Source of the DNA: Mauremys mutica
Taxonomy: Eukaryota; Chordata; Testudines; Geoemydidae
Assembly: GCF_020497125.1 (NCBI RefSeq)
Contig: NC_059072.1
Coordinates: forward strand, 55,896,697 to 55,960,696
DNA length: 64,000 nt
Direction: 5' to 3'
Below the pieces are notes generated by a model. The model was given only the letters and a program-made list of their open reading frames with translations, was not told the DNA's origin and did no database searches. Each line of letters starts with the position of its first letter. Position 1 is the first letter of the stretch. The position numbers and the translations under genes are program-made. Positions 58,196 to 64,000 of this stretch are shown piece after piece.

Positions 58196-59954
58196 GATGT
58201 TGAAATATTCTGCAGGGTAGCAGGATTGAAGGAGTCTGACCAGCTCGAGTTGTATCCCAATCAGTTAAACCCTCCTGTGTGCTTTTTAGGTCATTGTTTT
58301 AATTTGGCTTTTAAATTCCTTTTTCCAGAGTCCAATAGATATTAAATGTTTTTGTTGACAGACTATCAACAATAAAGTTCATCTAAACAAAAGCTATACT
58401 ACTACTGGTCAGGTAGCTGGACCTGCAAAGTGCTAAAATAAACTCTTGGGAAGGATGAATGTGAGCAAATGCCTGGGAAGGCCCTACGATCTTTCATTCC
58501 AGAATTAAATTTGAGTTAACTAGTATCAGCATATCTGAGTTCTGAGTGAGACGTCTGTTTGTTGAAAGAACAAGACAAAAAACAAAGACTGATGTGAACT
58601 ACGTCCTAAAAATGGGAGAGTATACTATGGCTTCTACTAGCTGTATATTTCCCTTATTTAAACACACACCCTGTTTTGAAAGTTACATGTATAAAAGTAA
58701 TATTCAATGTTTGTGTCTATATAAGCAACATGATTGTTTCCTTTTGCATTAACACTAAGTATGTGCCTCAAAATGTTTCATGCTTTCCCAGAATTTTGCA
58801 TGAGCATAATCATTCTTAAAATGTATGCATCTGTGTGCAAAGAAAGAGCAATTCTATGTAGTCAGACCCAGGAGACATGTTATAGGATCCCTGTAGCCTT
58901 GTGAGGACTATAATGGTATAAGTCTTTGAAAAAACAGTTTGTAGTCCCCTCAAGGCATGTGTCATGCTGCCAGATAAGATTAGAATGTGATAAGCTGGAG
59001 AAACTTTTTGAAGACATTAAAGAGATCATGTAAGGAAGTGGCTTAAGGGTTATACTTTATCAAACCAACATGTTTCAATTGTTTATCACTAACAGCAAAT
59101 TCTCCTCTTGCTTGTGAAAGTTGGCATTCATTTTTATTTAAAACAGTGTAAACAAAGTTTATCCTTAGAGGTATTTCCAACAGCTGAAATTACATACAGG
59201 TCAAGACCAAGAAAATAATTACCTATGCTGTCTGGTCAACTGTTACTTGTTGGCAGTGCTAGGAATCCTAGAGAATTGTTCAGATTACTGTTGAAATATT
59301 ATATTCAGAGCGTTGGCACCTAAAACATACCCCTTTACTGCCCCTATTTATAACTTCCTTGCATTCAGATGCTTTCTTTGTGAATCAGGAATATATTTCA
59401 CAGCTCTCTGCCATCTGATAAAAGTCACACATTTTGACTTTATATTGCTGTGCAGAGTTTCTCGGGAAGCAGGGCCCCTCAAAGTTGAGTATTTCTCTAT
59501 AGCAACTTTCATGCCGGGTGACTGCCTGATGAATAAGGCGCAAGGTCTGAACAATGTGTTTCACTCTTGTTAAATGTGAAAACTGTCACACATGAGGCCC
59601 AACTCCAGTTTTTAGTCGCATACAATAGGTACCCATTATACTTTTACTGCAAACTAATAAGTGCTTTACAGAATGAGCTCATTGGTACATATTCCATGAT
59701 GATTATAAAGTAAGTTTTGTGAGACAGAAGTGTCACTTTTGAGAGACTCTTATTACACTATTTAAAAAAAAAAGTTGCATTTCATATGATCAGATATTAT
59801 ACTTATTGCCACTTAGGGTAATGAAAACCCTGTTGAAAATCTAGCCAAGTTATATATTACAGTCAATACACTTTTCCCCCTAATTCATAATTCTTCAGAA
59901 TCCCTGTACTATCTGGAAACTTTATGACACACAATAAGCACAATTATTTCTCTG
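58196..59954. other. Unique AT-rich DNA, nothing recognised
   Basis: No repeat family or exon was recognised. Confidence 0.5.
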
Positions 59955-60225
59955 TTGCCACTTCTCATGATTTCATAGCAAGTCTCCCAATATTTGGTGT
60001 TTTCTTCACATGTCAGCTCTTAGAATTGGGAGATTATGTGAGAATTTCAGCTTGCATTTAAAATAAAAACAATAAAAAGGCAGTTGCTAGTCCTCAAGGC
60101 TGTAAAAGCAATCTTGAAACCATAAACCTAAAGGCTCAAAACCAGAAAGCAAATGAAAAAAAAATAAGGTAATTAAAAAAAATAATTCATGATTTTAGAA
60201 TGCCAGGGGTTGGAAATACTGATGT
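59955..60225 (-). repeat. Old MITE family with aaaaatcatgagat motif, copy 3
   Basis: In inverse it shows the family order (agccttgaggactagcaact, then ctgaaattctcacataatct). The right end ...tgccaggggttggaaatact corresponds to the left end of copies 1 and 2. Confidence 0.45.
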
Positions 60226-60608
60226 ATAGTAAATTTGCATCACACCTTTTGTTCTTAGGTCCCAGTCCTGGTATGAGCTCCATGCAGGCAGACTCTGCAC
60301 AAAATACTGTGAGGTTCAGGACCCTACTCAACAGACACTGAATGATGTGAACAGCCTTTCAAACTCTATGTTCACTTCAATGGGAATACTCTGTTATGAG
60401 CTAACATTTTATTTCCATATACACTCCTGCTGTATGGCACATTAGAGATAACAAACCTATTATCTAGCTAACTGAAAGTTAGCAGGTTATAAAGTTCTTT
60501 TGTGAGAATCATCCTAGCTGTGGGTAGGGAATGGTTGGCACTAGATTGAAAAGTATTTACAAGATCAGTGGGACTTTTCATGAAAGTAGTGTTTGCAGAG
60601 CAAGTCCC
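60226..60608. other. Unique DNA, nothing recognised
   Basis: No feature was recognised in the flank of the autonomous Harbinger. Confidence 0.5.
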
Positions 60609-60947
60609 TTAGGGTATGGCTACACTTGCGAGTTGCAGCGCTGGTAGTTTGCAGCGCTGGTCATCCAGCTGTGCAGGGACAGCGCTGGAGTGTGGCCACA
60701 CTGTCAGCTACCAGCGCTGCAGTGTGGCCACATTTGCAGCATTTGCAGCGCAGTACTGAGAGGTGCATTGTGGGCAGCTATCCCACAGAGCACCTCGTCC
60801 CATTTTGGCGCTGAAGGGGAAGGAAGTGTGTGGGTCATTCCGCTTCCTGTGCCAACGCCCCGTGGTGCATCGCTTCACTTCCCAGGAGTCACAGTTTTCC
60901 CGTCCACGTTTCTTGCCATTGTGAGTGCAGTGCGCTTTCTGTGTGAA

Positions 60948-62189
60948 ATGGAGTCTGAGCTGCTGAGGACTTTGCTGATGACTGTCGCCAGCACATCACG
61001 TTTGGCAGTTGACCTATTCCTTCAGCTCCAAAGTGACAGTGAGGAGTCCGACGATGATCTGGATTTGCCTGACGCGTGTGACATGAAATTGCTTGTGGCG
61101 GTAACGGAAATGCTCAGCACTGTGGAACGCCGCTTTTGGGCTCGTGAAACAAGCACTGAGTGGTGGGATCACATCGTCATGGAAGTCTGGGATGACGAGC
61201 AATGGCTGCAGAACTTTCGGATGAGAAAAGCCACTTTCATGGGACTGTGTGCTGAGCTCGCCCCCACCCTGCGGCGCAAGGACACGAGATTGAGAGCTGC
61301 CCTGACGGTGGAAAAGCGGGTGGCTATTGCAATCTGGAAGCTGGCAACTCCAGACAGCTACCGATCGGTCGCGAACCAGTTTGGAGTGGGAAAGTCTATC
61401 GTGGGAATCGTTTTGATACAAGTTTGCAGGGCCATTAATCGCATCCTGCTAAGGAGAACCGTGACTGTGGGGAACGTGCAGGACATTGTAGATGGATTTG
61501 CAGAAATGGGTTTCCCTAACTGTGGAGGGGCAATAGATGGGACGCATATTCCTATTCTGGCACCACCCCACCTAGCCTCCGAGTACATTAATCGGAAGGG
61601 GTATTTCTCTATGGTTCTCCAGGTGCTTGTGGATCACAGTGGGCGTTTCATTGACATTTACACAGGCTTGCCTGGAAAGGTGCATGATGCACGCATCTTT
61701 CAGAACAGTGGCCTGTTCAGGAAGCTGCAGGACGGGACATTTTTCCCAGACCGGAAGATCACAGTAGGGGACGTTGAAATGCCCATTGTGATCCTTGGGG
61801 ACCCCGCTTACCCGTTAATGCCTTGGCTCATGAAACCCTATACAGGGAAGCTGGACAGGAGCAAGGGCCGTTTCAACTACAGGCTGAGCCGGTGCCAAAT
61901 GACTGTGGAGTGTGCTTTCGGGCGTTTAAAAGGACGCTGGCGAGCGCTTTATGGGAAGCTAGACTTGGGGGAAAGCAGCATCCCTGCGGTTATATCCGCG
62001 TGCTGCACCCTCCATAATATTTGTGAAGGGAAGGGTGAAACATTCAGCCAGGCATGGACCAACGACGTACAAGTCCTGGAGGCTGAATTTGCACAGCCAG
62101 AGAGCAGGGCTACTAGAGATGCCCACAAAAGGGCTACAAGGATTAGGGATGCCTTGAGGGAGGAATTTGAGGCTGAAAGCCAACAGTAA
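60948..62189 (+). CDS. PIF/Harbinger transposase (HARBI1-like, DDE type), intact
   Basis: This nuclease would cut and rejoin the element at 3-bp TWA-type targets, working with the Myb-like protein encoded next to it. I chose the ATG at 60948 (MESELLRTLL, 413 residues). The same frame is open back to 60690, but that upstream part lies in subterminal repeats and has no family features. An acidic stretch (SDSEESDDDLDLPD) is at 30-42. A helix-turn-helix lies around 121-155 (KRVAIAIWKLATPDSYRSVA). The catalytic triad fits Asp197 in GGAIDGTHI, Asp285 in ILGDPAYPL and Glu321 in MTVECAFGRLKGRW, with the conserved HDAR at 246-249. Spacing of 88 and 36 residues and total length are normal for the family. 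No internal stop is present, so it may be recently active. A domesticated HARBI1 gene is less likely because the terminal repeat and partner gene are present. Confidence 0.93.
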   Translation: MESELLRTLLMTVASTSRLAVDLFLQLQSDSEESDDDLDLPDACDMKLLVAVTEMLSTVERRFWARETSTEWWDHIVMEVWDDEQWLQNFRMRKATFMGLCAELAPTLRRKDTRLRAALTVEKRVAIAIWKLATPDSYRSVANQFGVGKSIVGIVLIQVCRAINRILLRRTVTVGNVQDIVDGFAEMGFPNCGGAIDGTHIPILAPPHLASEYINRKGYFSMVLQVLVDHSGRFIDIYTGLPGKVHDARIFQNSGLFRKLQDGTFFPDRKITVGDVEMPIVILGDPAYPLMPWLMKPYTGKLDRSKGRFNYRLSRCQMTVECAFGRLKGRWRALYGKLDLGESSIPAVISACCTLHNICEGKGETFSQAWTNDVQVLEAEFAQPESRATRDAHKRATRIRDALREEFEAESQQ

Positions 62190-62245
62190 TGGTTTTTGCC
62201 TTGACCGGGAGTGAAGTGCACTGGTGACAGTGCTTTTAAGTGCCT

Positions 62246-62320
62246 GTGTTTTCCTTGGGGTTTGTTACCTGTGTTTTCCTTGGGGTTTGTTACCTGTGTT
62301 TTCCTTGGGGTTTGTTATCT
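62246..62320 (+). repeat. Three tandem 25-bp units in the transposase 3' UTR
   Basis: The unit gtgttttccttggggtttgt plus tacct occurs three times head to tail with one base changed in the last. It lies between the transposase stop and its poly(A) signal. Confidence 0.93.
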
Positions 62321-62335
62321 TTCACTTTATGCAAT

Positions 62336-62341
62336 AATAAA
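62336..62341 (+). promoter_or_regulatory. Poly(A) signal of the transposase gene
   Basis: AATAAA lies about 150 bases after the transposase stop. A minus-strand AATAAA for the convergent Myb-like gene is at 62367-62372, so the two transcripts end against each other. Confidence 0.7.
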
Positions 62342-62366
62342 ATCTGTTTCATAATCAAAGAAATCA

Positions 62367-62372
62367 TTTATT
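62367..62372 (-). promoter_or_regulatory. Poly(A) signal of the Myb-like gene
   Basis: AATAAA on the minus strand lies about 50 bases past the stop at 62424. Confidence 0.65.
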
Positions 62373-62423
62373 TAAAAAAAAAATAAGTAAAAGGGCAGGG
62401 GGGTTGGTTGTTGAACTGTACAT

Positions 62424-64000
62424 TCATAGGTTTGTATATGTACTGCCAGGAGTGCTGTGCACTTCAGGATTATTATGCTGCATGGTGATGGGGGTTGAGT
62501 GCAGAGGGTAAGGGTCATAGTTCTCTGGGCTCATAGGTGACCGTACAGATGTCGGGGGCAGCTGGTGGTGGTGTAGGTAAGAACCTGGATGCTGGGGAAG
62601 GGGGTTTGGAGCTGACATTGGTGCACAAGGGAAAGAGGTTTGGGAGGGGGAGGGGTTGGCACGGTAGTGCTTTGCCTGCATGGCTACCAGTGACTGAATA
62701 CAGTCTGTTTGGCGCGCCCTGAGGTTTATAAGCTGCCTCGTGGTTTTCTTCAGCGACAACTCCTTTCTCCTGCTTTGTGTTTCCTTCCAGTGCTGAATTT
62801 TGCCTCTCCATTCCTGCGTAGTTTTATTGTCTCTTGCACACTGATTCATAACTGCCTTCACCAAGTCTTCCTTGCTTTTTTTAGGTTTCCTCCTTAGGTT
62901 TTGAAGCTTTTTTTCAATCTCTGATAAGGCCGGTCCAGGACTAGTCAAGGACACTAAAAAAATAAAGCAAATGATACATTTTAAGAGAGCCTGCATTGTG
63001 TATAATCTCAGTGACTTTAGTTTCAAGTCTCACACTGTAGCATTCGTCAGACATTTCAAACACAACTAGAGAATTCACAGCCTCGCAGACATATGGTAAG
63101 TGAGGGGAAGACAGTAGAGTAGAAGTTAATAAAACCTGGGAGACATGTTCCTGCCGCGGGTTGCCTGGGCAAGGGGGCTTATTGGTTCATGGGTGCACTG
63201 CTGTTTGTGGGCTTTGGGAAAAGCAGAAAGCTGCTGTTGGGACCTGCAATGAAACAGTGTCCCTCCCTCCATTTTCCACAGGAGTTAATACTTGAAGATA
63301 TCTCCCTGCTGTGGGTTACCTGGGAAGCAAGGGAGGGTCTCCTACAACAATGCGGATTCCGCCCTGGCCCCTATGCAGCTTGCCTGTGTGCAGCAATGGT
63401 ACCCCCACCCCTCCTGGAACAGTGGCGCGGACGCGTTAGCCTGACTGGGACAGGGACCACACTGGCTCTCCCTTTAAACTTGCTCAAGCGCATTGCCTAT
63501 GCTCTTGCTGAAACTTTTGAAGAGATTACAGAGGGCGATTACCGCGACGTCATAGACCACATCAATGGGATATTCCAAGTCTAGGCATGCAAGCATGCAG
63601 CCATACCCCTCCCCCCTCCTCTCCCAAAACATTTGCATTGCAATAAAAGCTGCTTACCTGTGACCTGCTCCTGTGATTCTTCTGCACCAAGTTCCAGGTG
63701 CTGCGACTGGCTAGCTTCCTCCTGGCTTGAGAAGAGCTCCTGACTGCATGCCTCCTGGGACTCCGGGGTGTCTCCCCCCACCACAGTACCCTCATTCTCT
63801 GTTTCGATCTCCCCCTCCACCTCCCTCTCCTCTCCCTGCTCTGAACTGTCCATCGTTGTCCTCGGATTTACAGAGGGGTCACCCCCATAAATCGCGTCCA
63901 GCTCCTTGTAAAAACGGCAGGTCGTGGGGGCAGCGCCGGAGCGGCGGTTTCCCTCGCGTGCTTTGCAATAGGCACTCCGCAGCTCCTTTACTTTAACCCT
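62424..64000 (-). CDS. Myb/SANT-like Harbinger accessory protein, two exons, 5' end outside the window
   Basis: Proteins of this kind bind subterminal sequence of Harbinger elements and recruit the transposase. Exon 1 runs from beyond 64000 to 63658. It reads RVKVKELRSAYCKAREGNRR (the end of the trihelix/SANT region), then TTCRFYKELDAIYGGDP and an acidic Ser/Glu/Gln-rich linker. The donor is ACAG|GTAAGC at 63657. Exon 2 begins at 62953 after ttattttttTAG. The split codon G|TG restores the frame exactly. Exon 2 has SEIEKKLQNLRRKPKKSKED, a basic helical part (RKELSLKKTTRQLINLRARQ) and a Pro-rich tail, ending at 62424. No break is seen. The SANT domain start is off the window. Exon 2 could also be entered by other splicing, but the phase match makes this model likely. 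Confidence 0.85.
63189..63584 (+). CDS. Intron-nested third frame of the Harbinger element, function unknown
   Basis: The frame (131 codons from the first ATG) lies on the plus strand inside the intron of the minus-strand Myb-like gene. It includes EDISLLWVTWEAREGLLQQC, MVPPPLLEQWRGRVSL and ETFEEITEGDYRDVIDHING, then ends IFQV. A splice-acceptor-like ttttccacag ends at 63281, so the coding exon may begin at 63282 and not at the ATG. A poly(A) signal AATAAA (63642-63647) follows the stop by about 60 bases, which fits a plus-strand mRNA end. The same acceptor motif and two matching protein blocks, in the same order, are kept in the diverged element at 2985-3339. I recognise no domain. The C-terminal end is acidic and probably helical. 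It may be an independent small protein or the last exon of a longer spliced product. Confidence 0.55.
   Translation: MGALLFVGFGKSRKLLLGPAMKQCPSLHFPQELILEDISLLWVTWEAREGLLQQCGFRPGPYAACLCAAMVPPPLLEQWRGRVSLTGTGTTLALPLNLLKRIAYALAETFEEITEGDYRDVIDHINGIFQV
63642..63647 (+). promoter_or_regulatory. Poly(A) signal after the intron-nested frame
   Basis: AATAAA lies about 60 bases after the stop of the nested frame and ahead of the splice donor of the opposite-strand Myb-like gene. Confidence 0.5.

Larger units (their letters stand above)
60612..64000 (+). mobile_element. Autonomous-type PIF/Harbinger element (lineage B), right end outside the window
   Basis: It begins GGGTATGGCTACACTTGCGA directly after TTA (60609-60611), the expected 3-bp target. 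Subterminal gcagcgctgg repeats occur at 60635-60720. It carries a transposase on the plus strand (60948-62189), a convergent two-exon Myb/SANT-like gene on the minus strand, and a small plus-strand frame in the Myb intron. All coding parts visible in the window are free of stops and frameshifts. The right terminal repeat lies beyond 64000. Confidence 0.9.

Noticed and set aside
60690..60947. N-terminal 86-codon extension of the transposase
   Set aside because: The region is made of subterminal cagcgctg repeats and untranslated leader; the acidic conserved N-terminus starts at the ATG at 60948.
61014..61421. 135-codon minus-strand frame
   Set aside because: It is antisense to the intact transposase.

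Overview
The window looks like vertebrate, most likely turtle (Testudines), nuclear DNA. It holds no host gene that I can recognise. The inference rests on repeat content: several CR1 LINE copies ending in the amniote-type 3' tail, MIR-type SINEs, many PIF/Harbinger and hAT miniature elements, a Gypsy element with a SCAN-like gag, and a Harbinger element with a Myb/SANT partner gene. The species cannot be fixed from sequence alone. Almost every long open frame is transposon-encoded or a chance frame in GC-rich repeat DNA.

Layout. 1-4371: the 3' part of a decayed PIF/Harbinger element (Myb-like gene on the minus strand), interrupted by a fold-back retroelement copy that was itself interrupted by a 2-kb hAT element. 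4372-17100: a 5'-truncated CR1 (minus), several hAT and Harbinger MITEs with clear target duplications, MIR remnants and long unique AT-rich stretches. 17125-19724: a long plus-strand CR1 with a broken reverse transcriptase. 19730-36030: MITEs, hAT elements, two more fold-back retroelement copies and unique DNA. 36210-38045: a hAT derivative made of two inverted transposase 3' ends, carrying a mariner-like MITE. 40821-41963: a non-autonomous DNA transposon. 42549-47818: a complete but disabled LTR retrotransposon on the minus strand (gag, protease, reverse transcriptase and RNase H, no integrase seen) with a 5-bp target duplication. 52903-55800: nested CR1s. 60612 to the window end: a PIF/Harbinger element with an intact transposase, a convergent two-exon Myb/SANT-like gene cut by the window edge, and a small plus-strand frame nested inside the Myb intron.

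How the parts relate. The intact Harbinger at the right end shares its terminal sequence with three MITEs (25643-25902, 29624-29895, 39883-40141), so it or a close relative is the likely source of the activity that moved them. The left Harbinger belongs to a different lineage, whose termini resemble the MITE at 50125-50377. Both Harbinger copies keep traces of the same third, intron-nested frame, which is the best candidate for an undescribed component. A second candidate is the fold-back retroelement family: three copies with 12-14 bp target duplications carry pieces of a hammerhead-like core, and two of them are palindromes centred on the putative stem II hairpin.
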